Source of the DNA: Pseudoalteromonas luteoviolacea
GTDB taxonomy: Bacteria; Pseudomonadota; Gammaproteobacteria; Enterobacterales; Alteromonadaceae
Reading direction: 5' to 3'
Length of the DNA: 64,000 nt
NCBI RefSeq assembly: GCF_021654285.1
Contig: NZ_JAKFZS010000028.1
Location: 1 to 64,000, forward strand
The position numbers and the translations under genes are program-made. Of this stretch, positions 9,231 to 19,955 are shown piece after piece; within the stretch, counting starts at the first letter, position 1, and each line of letters opens with the position of its first letter. Under the pieces are notes generated by a model, which had not been told where the DNA came from, did not search any database, and was given only the letters and a program-made list of their open reading frames with translations.

Positions 9231-9571
9231 TTTTCCCTCATACTCAATATGTTGGATACCCTCAACTATTATGAACATTAATTTATCTTCAAAAGCCATT
9301 AGCGTCAAAACACAAAAATAAAAAAACAAAACATAAAAAACAATAGCTTAAACTAAAAAGTTCGCTTTGAGATTAACTTTGTATTGTTTAATAATGGGCA
9401 ATTAAAGTCCAAAATAAGGATTATTCCCAATAAATACTTTTATATGATTACAAGCAGATTTCGGGGAATTTCTAAACGTTCAACTAAACTATATTGTTTA
9501 ATCAACTTCACAAAAAGATGAATAGTATTGATGTGAATTGATGTACTATAAAAATGTCTCTGAACTATCGC
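9231..9571. other. Intergenic region upstream of the LuxR-type gene
   Basis: This 341-bp AT-rich stretch lies between HlyD stub 2 and the LuxR-type start codon. It includes a weakly supported in-frame extension of the LuxR frame. I found no clear terminator, gene or repeat in it. Confidence 0.5.
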
Positions 9572-10111
9572 TCATCGACAATCAATTAGGTTGGCATATA
9601 GTTGAACTTGCCCAGTAGACAATTCAACCAGCTGACTGTATCTAATTTGTGCTAAATCAACAGATACCAGTAGGCTATTTTGTAAAACCCCATCGACATT
9701 AAATTTCACAGACTGTTTGTCTGCACATAGCCACACGCTCTGGGAGATATTAATATCACTTAGATCATAGGGCTTGTCGAAGTAATAATTGCCAAATGCG
9801 TGGTCAGAAGAAACTTTAGCCACTAACTCACCAGTTTCCAGCATAGTTTGAGTATCTTTAATAAACTCAATATATCCCTTCATGTTAGAGGTATATACCT
9901 TGCTTGAACCACTATCAGTCGTCGGCTTAAACTTTACCAGCTCTTCTCCTTTTTCAACAAGTTGGCCTACCTCTAACTTGCCAGCTCGAGTGGCAACCCC
10001 AGTTTCGCGGGTAAAATAATACTCAACTGCTGGTGCCTGTAAATATAATTGCCCAACCATAGGTGCATCAGAAGTCGGCAAGATCAGAGAAAAAGCCAAT
10101 AAACTTTTCAT
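9572..10111 (-). CDS. Truncated HlyD-like 'stub' protein 2
   Basis: This 179-residue protein starts at the ATG at 10111, which has AAGGA 5 bp upstream and aligns with the start of its close paralogue at 11.3-11.8 kb. It has a short hydrophobic N-terminus (about 3-12). A lipoyl-like region follows (about 38-101, VATRAGKLEVGQLVEKGEEL and NMKGYIEFIKDTQTMLETGE). A tail has SVWLC (Cys129) and DCR (Cys178). The coiled coil and outer barrel of normal adaptors are missing. It lies 209 bp after peptide 2. The role is unknown and may be peptide-specific export, anchoring or immunity. Confidence 0.82.
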   Translation of the reverse strand: MKSLLAFSLILPTSDAPMVGQLYLQAPAVEYYFTRETGVATRAGKLEVGQLVEKGEELVKFKPTTDSGSSKVYTSNMKGYIEFIKDTQTMLETGELVAKVSSDHAFGNYYFDKPYDLSDINISQSVWLCADKQSVKFNVDGVLQNSLLVSVDLAQIRYSQLVELSTGQVQLYANLIDCR

Positions 10112-10320
10112 ATCAGTCCTTAATAAATATCCTGCTTTTGATGAAATTTTAACTTGGCATCTATCAAGCATATGAATAAGCAACTCTTTCAAAGCTCCCT
10201 ATGCATATGCTAGCTGAATGCACTGTGCGTCATGCTGTGTATTACGATTTATTAAAGCCACACGCAACTTTTTGAATTTCTCGCAGCTTCTTTTTAATTG
10301 TCCATAAAACTGAGTTAGTT

Positions 10321-10506
10321 TTAAATTTGCGTTACGGTATCGGTGTTAAGGCCATTTACCCGTGTAACGGTATCAGTATTAAGCCTATTATTTTGCGTCA
10401 CCGTATCAGTGTTAAGCCCACCACCGATTAACTTTGTTTGCTTGGCGCCAAGCTTTGCGTTTTGAGATAGAGTTTTAAGTGTTTTTGTTTTTAGAGAAAG
10501 TATCAT
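10321..10506 (-). CDS. Double-glycine leader peptide 2 with three NTDTVT(Q/R) repeats
   Basis: This 61-residue precursor has a basic leader of about 29 residues (MILSLKTKTLKTLSQNAK at the N-terminus) ending in KLIGG, followed by a Gly-Leu core start. The core is three 11-residue units, each beginning LNTDTVT, with linkers QNNR and RVNG. It has no Cys, Trp, Tyr or Phe in the core. The six motif copies in peptides 2 and 3 use different synonymous codons. The peptide is probably cleaved by the C39 exporter at 0.5-2.7 kb. The Thr/Asp-rich core could in principle be an ester- or amide-crosslinked RiPP, but no ATP-grasp or other modifying enzyme is nearby. Function is unknown. Confidence 0.85.
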   Translation of the reverse strand: MILSLKTKTLKTLSQNAKLGAKQTKLIGGGLNTDTVTQNNRLNTDTVTRVNGLNTDTVTQI

Positions 10507-11313
10507 GCTTAAATTCCGTAGTAATTTTTATATTATTTTTTGCACATCTTCGTGTGCTTCAGTGATTTCTACACTAGCGCGCTGACAGTAAAATTAGTAC
10601 ATATCAAATCTTATAAAACCTCTCATAACATTAGATAAGACTTTGATTTATAAATAAAATAAAAACATAACTTGATAAGTAAGTGACGAAAAATAAAAAT
10701 GATTAAAAATAGAGGCTTATTAAAAATAATCGCAATAAACCAAGGGGCATATGAGGTTTACAGCTCAACAAAAGCCATAATTTCCTCTAAAAAGGCAGGT
10801 ACTTTTCTAGGTTAAGCTTTCTCAAATGTGATGAGATTGATCATATTCAAAATAAAAATTTAGTCACCAGCATAGGAAAGTGTATGTACATAAAAGTAAA
10901 CCACCACATTACTTAGAGGGATTGGAGTGAAGTGGCGTTGACTCATGTTCAACATGGGTTTGAATGGAAGAACTTCACACAATTTATTTATGGTATGTAT
11001 GAAGCAAAAACGCAAGCCATAAACAGAAAGTAAAACGAGCACGAGATTATGAAAAGCAGCCACCTGCGATTCAAGGTTCAGCACTCTTTAATATAGATTT
11101 TTAACCTTATCTGACACATTATTTTATATTGTCATGTGTTAGCAGAGGGTTTTGATAAATAAGAGGTTAGGCATACATTAAATGTACAGGAATAAAACAA
11201 GAATGCTAAATCGCTAACTTAAATAGCCCTACGAAGCAATGGATATAGGTGATGAGCAGATGTACTGCGAAAGGAGAGATTAACTTAATACAGATATACT
11301 ATCTAACTAGCAA
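10507..11313. other. Upstream region of peptide 2 and unrelated spacer
   Basis: This is about 800 bp without a convincing gene. The part from 10507 to about 10835 aligns with the region upstream of peptide 3 and carries the conserved hairpin at 10542-10557. The rest, 10836-11313, has no counterpart in the other module. A 74-codon minus-strand frame at 10860-11084 lacks a clear ribosome site and recognisable domains, so I do not call it a gene. Confidence 0.55.
10542..10557 (-). promoter_or_regulatory. Conserved hairpin or operator upstream of peptide 2
   Basis: The 16-mer GCACATCTTCGTGTGC has a 5-bp perfect stem (6 with a wobble pair) and lies 35 nt before the peptide 2 ATG. The same 16-mer lies 36 nt before the peptide 3 ATG. 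It could be a mRNA hairpin near the ribosome site or a palindromic operator for one of the local regulators. Confidence 0.65.
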
Positions 11314-11847
11314 TCACCCACAATCGCTTTGGTTGGGATGCAACAGAACTTGTCCATTGGATAATTCAGCCAATTCATTGTATCTCATTTGGTCTAATTC
11401 AACAGATACCAGTAAACTGTTTTGCAATATCCCATCGACATTAAATTTAACTGGCTTTTTGTCTGTACATAACCAAACGCTCTGGGAGATGTTGCTTAAA
11501 TCATAATGCTTGTCGAAGTAGTAATTACCAAATACATGATCCGAAGAAACTTTAGCCACCAACTCGCCTGAGCCCAGTATAGACTGAGTATCCTTAATAA
11601 ACTCAATATATCCCTTTATATTCGAGCTATACACTTTACTTGAGCTAATATTAGCATCCGGTTTGAATCTAACCAGCTCTTCTCCTTTTTCTACAAGTTT
11701 ACCAACCTCTAGCTTTTCTGCTCGTGTGGCAACCCCACTCTCACGCGTAAAAAAGTACTCTACTGCTGGTGCCTGTAAATATAATTGTCCGACCATAGGT
11801 GCATCATAAGTCGGCAAGATAAGAGAAAAAGCCAGTAAACTGTTCAT
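11314..11847 (-). CDS. Truncated HlyD-like 'stub' protein 3
   Basis: This 177-residue close paralogue of stub 2 has the same start context (AAGGA 5 bp before the ATG). It shares the short hydrophobic N-terminus (about 3-12), the lipoyl-like region (about 38-101) and the paired cysteines Cys127 (SVWLC) and Cys176 (SDCG). Differences from stub 2 are scattered and mostly conservative. It follows peptide 3 by 219 bp. Three stubs that each follow a leader peptide argue for a functional peptide-stub pair rather than a decayed adaptor gene. Confidence 0.82.
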   Translation of the reverse strand: MNSLLAFSLILPTYDAPMVGQLYLQAPAVEYFFTRESGVATRAEKLEVGKLVEKGEELVRFKPDANISSSKVYSSNIKGYIEFIKDTQSILGSGELVAKVSSDHVFGNYYFDKHYDLSNISQSVWLCTDKKPVKFNVDGILQNSLLVSVELDQMRYNELAELSNGQVLLHPNQSDCG

Positions 11848-12066
11848 ATCAATCCTTAATAATATCCGGCATCTGATGAAATATCATATTTCAAATATTT
11901 GATTGGTATCTATAAAGCATATGAGTAAACCGCTCATTAGAAGCGGCCTATTCATATACTATTTAGATGCATGAGCGTATTGCCGATAGTGTTACGACTT
12001 TATTTTTCTTAAGGCCTTATGAGGCTTTCTGATTTATCAACAGCTTGTTTTTATTATTCGACAAAA

Positions 12067-12273
12067 TTAGCGATTAATTTGTGTCACAGTATCAGTATTA
12101 GGTTCAGAATACTGTGTCACAGTATCAGTGTTAGGTACAGAAAATTGTGTGACCGTATCCGTGTTAGGTATAGAGTAGTTATTTCCACCACCGATTAATT
12201 TTGTCTGCTTTGCGCCAAGTTGTGCATTTTGAGAAAGCATTTTAAGTGTTTTTGTTTTTAAAGAAAGTAGCAT
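12067..12273 (-). CDS. Double-glycine leader peptide 3 with three NTDTVTQ repeats
   Basis: This 68-residue precursor has a leader nearly identical to that of peptide 2, ending KLIGG. The core is a short NNYSI segment and three PNTDTVTQ units at an 11-residue spacing with linkers FSV and YSE, ending INR. The linkers are aromatic/Ser here and Asn/Arg-rich in peptide 2, while the motif is unchanged. AAGGA lies about 10 nt before the ATG. It is followed by HlyD stub 3. The conserved motif with variable linkers suggests that NTDTVTQ is the working unit. Product and activity are unknown. Confidence 0.86.
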   Translation of the reverse strand: MLLSLKTKTLKMLSQNAQLGAKQTKLIGGGNNYSIPNTDTVTQFSVPNTDTVTQYSEPNTDTVTQINR

Positions 12274-13188
12274 GTTTTAGTTCCTTGATAGTTTTTATTA
12301 ATTATATTCGCACATCTTCGTGTGCTTCTGTGACTACTACATTAACGCACTCACTGCCATATTGGTACATATCAAATCTTATGAAATCTCCCGTAACCTT
12401 TCACAACATATTGATTAATAAACGAATAAAAAACAAGCTTGATATATAGGTGCTGATAATAAAAAAGATTAAAAAATCGAGGGGAATTACTAAGCAGCAT
12501 TATGAAAGAAGAGGCTACAAACCACAGGCAAGCCAAAATCGCGTCTAACTAGGCAGGCGCATTTTTGGGTTGAACTTATCAATTTCGTAAAAACATACAT
12601 TCACAAGATAACTATTTACTCGCTTTTAATTACCGATGAAAAAGGAAATTGTTCAGATTGGATGAATGCAAACCATTAAACTACTCACATTAATTAGTAA
12701 GTAAGCATACCTTGAGGGTATGCTTCTATTGAATACTAAGGCGCTTTATACTTCGCAGTTTAAATATTACCAAAGGTGATACGACAGATTCTAAACAACA
12801 ACCTCTGACTGGATACACTATTTGCAATCTCATATTTACTAGGAGTGATTTAGTCAGCCTACAACAAAGTACAGATGAGTTTATCACATCTACGGCACAA
12901 ACATCGTTTAACCAGCTTTTAAACGAGCTAAAGCACTGTGCATGTGCCGCTTGAAGAAAGTTAAAGGATCATGATGTTGTGAAGATAATTCAAAAATGCG
13001 ATGTGTATAGCGTGCGAAGTTAAACTGATGAGTAACATGAGCTCTATTGTATGTGTACTAACGTTCATTATTACTCTATCAACTATCAGAATATACGTGA
13101 AACGGATGCCAATATATCAATCCAAAGCTGCCCGATACATATTATCGATATAAACATCGGGCTTTCAAATATCACCTCACACTGGCAT
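12274..13188. other. Upstream region of peptide 3
   Basis: This is about 915 bp without a convincing gene. It holds the conserved hairpin at 12310-12325 and the segment shared with the peptide 2 upstream region (to about 12595). A 9-bp perfect stem-loop AAGCATACC/GGTATGCTT lies at 12703-12725. An inverted repeat GCCCGAT/ATCGGGC at about 13129-13161, just past regulator 2, may be its terminator. Nothing else was recognised. Confidence 0.55.
12310..12325 (-). promoter_or_regulatory. Conserved hairpin or operator upstream of peptide 3
   Basis: This is the second copy of GCACATCTTCGTGTGC, 36 nt before the peptide 3 ATG and identical in all 16 bases to the peptide 2 copy, while its immediate flanks have diverged. 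Confidence 0.65.
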
Positions 13189-15348
13189 CTAGTTAAGACT
13201 ATTCTCTGAATCTATGATTGACACTTTGAGTAACTGATTGTCTATAGTCTTTATAATATCGGCGATCAGCTGACCTGATTTTGAGCCTCGTATTTGCTCA
13301 ATAAACAATTTAGGATCATTGACTGTGTAAACAGTCTCAATGGGTACGTCCGATGAGAAGTCTATTTTAAAAATGCGCTTGCCATTAGAGTGGTATATAT
13401 TACCGTCTAAAATGGCAACCGAATGCTTATATTTTGCTGGAAGCAATTCTACATGATGGATCACTTCACCACTGTGTAAATCAAACGCCGAAATAATATC
13501 ACTAGAAGATAGCGTAATGAGGGTTTCCTCATCCAAACGATCTAGCCACAACGTACTTTGCATAGGGAGTTTTTTCACATGTCCATCCACACTGGACCAT
13601 ACATATGCACGGCTATTCACCTTCTGATCGTCAATCACGGTATAACTGATTTCTTCATCATTTAAATACTCTACTGATACCAGTGTGCCATCGACGGACT
13701 TTGACATAGTAAGAGATAAATCTCTTAGATTATAGACTTCAATTTTACGCGCATATTGAACCAATAACTCATTCGTTGTCTGATTGTACCGCAATGCCTT
13801 GTATTTCGCTTTCGGTAAACCAAGCGGTTTAACTTCACCATCTCGGCTCATTTTATGTATTTGCTGTACGTGTCCCAAGCGAGATAAGAATATAAAGCCA
13901 TCAGAAACCTCTACTGCTCTCGTGTCTTCACGTTTGCTGTTAATGAGCGGCTCAAGCGCTTTACCCTGCTTGTCTAACCTATAAATATCTAATACGAAAG
14001 GATAGCTTGTCATTAGCAAATCGCGGCTGTTGAGTATCTCATAATTCGCATAAAACTGATCGGTCAACAGTTTTTGCGCTTTCACCAAACGCATTTCGTT
14101 TAGAGAAAAACCATAAACAACATTCTCAGCATTATTGAACCAGACTAGTTGCTCCGTCTTTTCGTCATAGTTGAGCCCCCAAATGCGCGATGGTGAGTCA
14201 TAAATTTTAACCTGATTTCCTCCATCCGGATCCGTCATATACAATTCATTGATATCGTACTGGCGTCGCTCAAACAAGATAATTTCTTTTTCTGGAATAT
14301 AAGTCAAAAAGCGATCACCGTAGGAGTTTAAGTTCGGAGAGGTGATCTGAAACTCATCCCCTGTAACCAAATCCCGGTTTGTTAACGCAGATAATTCATC
14401 CCGATTGCGATAGCCACTTTTTGCATAGACAAGACGGCCCTGGCTCACTTCACCTCCTGTCATGCTATTTATTTTACAGTCAAATAAATACTCACTCCCT
14501 GAGTTAAAGTCTGCATTTAATTGCCACACTTGACACTTATCACCATCCACTATTCTGTAATAAATGGTATTAGAGTCTACTGACCAACCTACAGGATAAT
14601 AATTTACCCCTTGTTCACCTAACCTGCGCTCATGACCACTTTTTAAGTTTTTAACAACCAAAGAATAATAATCAGTATCACGTTTAATAAAAGAATAGGC
14701 CACCATGGCATCATCAGGAGATAGATTAAGTAAGGTATAACGGCCTTGCACCCATGACAGAACGTGTTCCTGTATAGGTTGATCTTGAGTAACGATATTT
14801 GGCGTGATTGTCTCTTGCTCATCAACACCAAGCTTTATCCCTGCCGCGACAGTTAACCCTATAATACAGCACAGTGCAGCCCCTTTAAATAACCATGTAA
14901 AACGACTAGGTGCCTTTTCATTATCACTGGTGGATTCGTTATTGGAGACTGGAGGTTTGGTTGGAGAGACACTGCCTGAGTGAGTTTGAGCGGGTGTATC
15001 AGAATGGTATATGATTTCAGGTTCAAGGAAAAAACTATATCCTTTACGATAATGCGTTTTAACCACGATACCGCGTTGCTTTTCAGATTTTAAAATCTTC
15101 CGCAACTCCGACATAGCTCGGTTAATTGCATTATCATCTACATAATTTTGGCTCCATACATCATCTACCAAGTCTTGCCGCGTAATAATTTGCTCATTGT
15201 TAATAATTAAGTAGCACAACAAACGAAATAAAAGCGGCTCCAACTCACGAGTAGTGTCACCATCACAAATACATTGACGTTTTGGATCAAGCACCCATTC
15301 GCCAAATTTGACTTCCTTTACTTGCCTAGAAAATTTTACTTCATTCAT
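13189..15348 (-). CDS. Membrane one-component regulator, winged helix plus beta-propeller (copy 2)
   Basis: This 719-residue paralogue of the 6.0-8.2 kb regulator has a winged-helix domain at about 10-108 that differs at few positions (LVDDVWSQNYVDDNAIN, ELRKILK, THYRKGYSF). A Pro/Ser-rich linker follows, then one transmembrane helix (about 152-174) and a periplasmic TolB/PD40-like propeller (blades such as SPDDAMVAYSFI, MTDPDGGNQVKIYDSP). The propellers have diverged far more than the DNA-binding domains, suggesting shared operators but different ligands. It lies upstream of the NTDTVTQ modules, just as copy 1 lies upstream of peptide 1, suggesting dedicated regulator-peptide pairing. Confidence 0.88.
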   Translation of the reverse strand: MNEVKFSRQVKEVKFGEWVLDPKRQCICDGDTTRELEPLLFRLLCYLIINNEQIITRQDLVDDVWSQNYVDDNAINRAMSELRKILKSEKQRGIVVKTHYRKGYSFFLEPEIIYHSDTPAQTHSGSVSPTKPPVSNNESTSDNEKAPSRFTWLFKGAALCCIIGLTVAAGIKLGVDEQETITPNIVTQDQPIQEHVLSWVQGRYTLLNLSPDDAMVAYSFIKRDTDYYSLVVKNLKSGHERRLGEQGVNYYPVGWSVDSNTIYYRIVDGDKCQVWQLNADFNSGSEYLFDCKINSMTGGEVSQGRLVYAKSGYRNRDELSALTNRDLVTGDEFQITSPNLNSYGDRFLTYIPEKEIILFERRQYDINELYMTDPDGGNQVKIYDSPSRIWGLNYDEKTEQLVWFNNAENVVYGFSLNEMRLVKAQKLLTDQFYANYEILNSRDLLMTSYPFVLDIYRLDKQGKALEPLINSKREDTRAVEVSDGFIFLSRLGHVQQIHKMSRDGEVKPLGLPKAKYKALRYNQTTNELLVQYARKIEVYNLRDLSLTMSKSVDGTLVSVEYLNDEEISYTVIDDQKVNSRAYVWSSVDGHVKKLPMQSTLWLDRLDEETLITLSSSDIISAFDLHSGEVIHHVELLPAKYKHSVAILDGNIYHSNGKRIFKIDFSSDVPIETVYTVNDPKLFIEQIRGSKSGQLIADIIKTIDNQLLKVSIIDSENSLN

Positions 15349-15590
15349 GGTGAGTATTAAACGAGTAGGCTGCTAACGAATACCCATTTTACTCAAAGCC
15401 ATGGTTTACTCAAGTGAATATATGAATAGATGTAACTGAAGCGAGTGGATTGCGTAAAAAAGTAAAGCATTACTGGCTTGTTTTATATTCAGAATACAGC
15501 TTCATTTTTTGAATACAAAAGTAAATACATATAAATATTATCCATAACACTTTACGCAATAATTATGTAGATAAAACCACAAGTATAAAA

Positions 15591-15620
15591 AAACCCACAT
15601 GCTTGTCAGCATGTGGGTTT
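15591..15620 (-). terminator. Terminator of the ATP synthase operon
   Basis: AAACCCACATGCT and AGCATGTGGGTTT form a perfect 13-bp stem around a 4-nt loop, followed on the minus strand by a T run. It lies 20 bp after atpC and separates the core operon from the accessory peptide locus. Confidence 0.92.
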
Positions 15621-15640
15621 CAAACCAGATAGGTGGCTGC

Positions 15641-16057
15641 TTATTTACGCAGCTGGCGAAGTAGTCGTAGCTGGGCAAGCGCTTCTTCAAGCTGCATAGC
15701 GGCACGCTGATAATCCAGCTCGCTTGCAGTACCTGAAGCAAGTTGTGCTTCAGCTTCACGTTTAGCTTCTTCAGCAGCTTGCTCATCAAGTTCTTCACCA
15801 CGAATAGCAACGTCCGCTAGAACTGTCACTGTCTTAGGTTGAACTTCAAGCGTACCGCCTGCAACGTAGATGTACTCTTCAGCACCATCTTCTTTAACCA
15901 AACGTACCATACCAGGCTTTAGGCCAGTCAGGAGTGGCGCGTGGCCAGGGTGAATACCAAGTTCACCTTCACTACCTGTCACTTGAATTGTAGCCACAGC
16001 ACCAGAGAATAAATTCTGCTCTGCACTTACTACATCAAGGTGTACTGTCATTGCCAT
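15641..16057 (-). CDS. atpC: ATP synthase F1 epsilon subunit
   Basis: This 138-residue subunit of the F1 central stalk couples rotation to catalysis and can inhibit ATP hydrolysis. The N-terminal beta-sandwich (about 1-85, [35 protein letters not shown]) and the C-terminal helical hairpin (AKREAEAQL to [10 protein letters not shown]) are both present at usual length. AGGAGG lies 5 bp before the ATG. It is the last gene of the atp operon, 14 bp after atpD. Confidence 0.97.
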   Translation of the reverse strand: MAMTVHLDVVSAEQNLFSGAVATIQVTGSEGELGIHPGHAPLLTGLKPGMVRLVKEDGAEEYIYVAGGTLEVQPKTVTVLADVAIRGEELDEQAAEEAKREAEAQLASGTASELDYQRAAMQLEEALAQLRLLRQLRK

Positions 16058-16071
16058 AACAACCTCCTAAA

Positions 16072-18350
<2,279 letters not shown>

Positions 18351-18399
18351 GACTCTCTCTCCGAATCAGTGGTGACCGAAGTCACCATGAATAACTAAA

Positions 18400-19941
18400 T
18401 TACCAAGTTTGCGTCGACTTGAACTTCTCTAGAAGTTCTTTAAGTTGCGCTTCAATCTCAGCGTTATAGTTACCAGTTTCGTTGATTTGAGTCATTAGCT
18501 CTGCGTATGTGCTGTTAGCGAAACCAATAAGACCTTCTTCAAAATCCATAATCTTCGGGATTTCGATGTCTTGTAGGAAGCCTTTCTCAGCAGCAAATAG
18601 AGACAGAGACATTTCAGCAACAGACATAGGTGCATATTGCTTCTGCTTCATTAGCTCTGTTACACGCTCACCGTGCTCAAGCTGTGCACGCGTTGCATCG
18701 TCAAGGTCAGAAGCGAACTGAGAGAACGCCGCTAGTTCACGGTACTGAGCTAGCGCTAGACGGATACCACCACCTAGTTTCTTAACGATTTTAGTTTGCG
18801 CTGCACCACCTACACGAGATACCGAGATACCAGCGTTAACAGCTGGACGGATACCTGCGTTGAATAAGTCAGTTTCTAGGAAGATCTGACCATCGGTGAT
18901 TGAGATAACGTTAGTAGGTACGAATGCAGAAACGTCACCACCTTGAGTTTCAATGATTGGCAATGCCGTCAATGAACCTGTTTTACCTTTCACTTCACCG
19001 TTAGTGAACTTCTCAACGTAATCAGCGTTTACACGTGATGCACGCTCTAGAAGACGTGAGTGAAGGTAGAATACGTCACCTGGGTATGCTTCACGGCCTG
19101 GTGGACGCTTAAGTAGTAGTGAGATCTGACGGTAAGCAACAGCTTGCTTAGAAAGATCATCATATACGATTAGTGCGTCTTCACCGCGGTCACGGAAGTA
19201 TTCACCCATAGTACAACCAGCAAATGGCGCTAGGTATTGTAGCGCTGCTGATTCAGAAGCAGATGCAACAACAACGATAGTGTTTTCAAGTGCACCGTGC
19301 TCTTCTAATTTACGTACTACGTTTGCGATAGTAGATGCTTTTTGACCAACCGCTACGTACACACACTTAACGCCTGTGTCTTTTTGGTTGATGATTGCAT
19401 CGATTGCAAGTGCAGTTTTACCAGTCTGACGGTCACCGATAACTAGCTCACGCTGACCACGACCAACTGGGATCATCGCATCGATAGACTTATAACCAGT
19501 TTGTACTGGCTCGTCTACTGATTGACGCTCGATTACACCTGGTGCAATTTTTTCAACTGGCTCGAAACCATCGTTGTCTAGTGCACCTTTACCATCGATT
19601 GGTGCACCTAGAGTGTTAACAACACGACCTAGTAGACCACGGCCTACTGGTACTTCAAGGATACGACCTGTAGATTGTACTTTTACGCCTTCTTTAAGGT
19701 CTGCGTAAGGACCCATTACTACTGCACCTACTGAGTCGCGCTCAAGGTTTAGTGCGATAGCATAACGGTTGCCAGGAAGCTCGATCATCTCACCTTGCAT
19801 ACAGTCAGCTAGACCGTGGATGCGGATGATACCGTCAGTAACAGATACGATAGTACCTTCGTTACGTGCTTCACTTACAACTTCAAACTGCTCAATACGC
19901 TGCTTGATCAGTGCAGAAATTTCTGTGGAATTAAGTTGCAT
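18400..19941 (-). CDS. atpA: ATP synthase F1 alpha subunit
   Basis: This 513-residue non-catalytic nucleotide-binding subunit has Walker A GDRQTGKT near residue 170, [15 protein letters not shown] (Walker B region) and the arginine finger in [17 protein letters not shown]. Full length, no anomalies. It lies between atpH and atpG. Confidence 0.98.
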   Translation of the reverse strand: MQLNSTEISALIKQRIEQFEVVSEARNEGTIVSVTDGIIRIHGLADCMQGEMIELPGNRYAIALNLERDSVGAVVMGPYADLKEGVKVQSTGRILEVPVGRGLLGRVVNTLGAPIDGKGALDNDGFEPVEKIAPGVIERQSVDEPVQTGYKSIDAMIPVGRGQRELVIGDRQTGKTALAIDAIINQKDTGVKCVYVAVGQKASTIANVVRKLEEHGALENTIVVVASASESAALQYLAPFAGCTMGEYFRDRGEDALIVYDDLSKQAVAYRQISLLLKRPPGREAYPGDVFYLHSRLLERASRVNADYVEKFTNGEVKGKTGSLTALPIIETQGGDVSAFVPTNVISITDGQIFLETDLFNAGIRPAVNAGISVSRVGGAAQTKIVKKLGGGIRLALAQYRELAAFSQFASDLDDATRAQLEHGERVTELMKQKQYAPMSVAEMSLSLFAAEKGFLQDIEIPKIMDFEEGLIGFANSTYAELMTQINETGNYNAEIEAQLKELLEKFKSTQTW

Positions 19942-19955
19942 GCTCTTTTTCCCAA

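Larger units (their letters stand above)
9572..12595 (-). repeat. Tandem duplication of a peptide-plus-stub module
   Basis: Two copies, about 9572-10835 and 11314-12595, hold the same order: upstream region, hairpin GCACATCTTCGTGTGC, leader peptide, spacer of about 210 bp, HlyD stub. The leaders and stubs are closely similar. The non-coding upstream DNA also aligns by eye, for example AAAGGCAGGTACTTTTCTAG at 10790 with TAGGCAGGCGCATTTTTGGG at 12550. About 480 bp of unrelated DNA separates the copies. The cores and coding synonymous sites have diverged, so the duplication is not recent. Confidence 0.8.

Noticed and set aside
9231-9329. N-terminal extension of the LuxR-type protein to a TTG codon
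   Set aside because: No Shine-Dalgarno, a Phe/Tyr-rich unlikely N-terminus, and the ATG at 9230 has GAGGG upstream and gives the family length.
10860-11084. 74-codon minus-strand frame in the spacer between the two peptide modules
   Set aside because: No clear ribosome site, no recognised motif, and the frame is not present in the other module. Probably chance, or a remnant too degraded to name.
10321-12273. NTDTVTQ cores as graspetide (ester-crosslinked) precursors
   Set aside because: Thr/Asp-rich repeats invite the idea, but there is no ATP-grasp ligase in the locus and the TTxxxxEE-type pattern is absent. Not excluded if an enzyme is encoded elsewhere.
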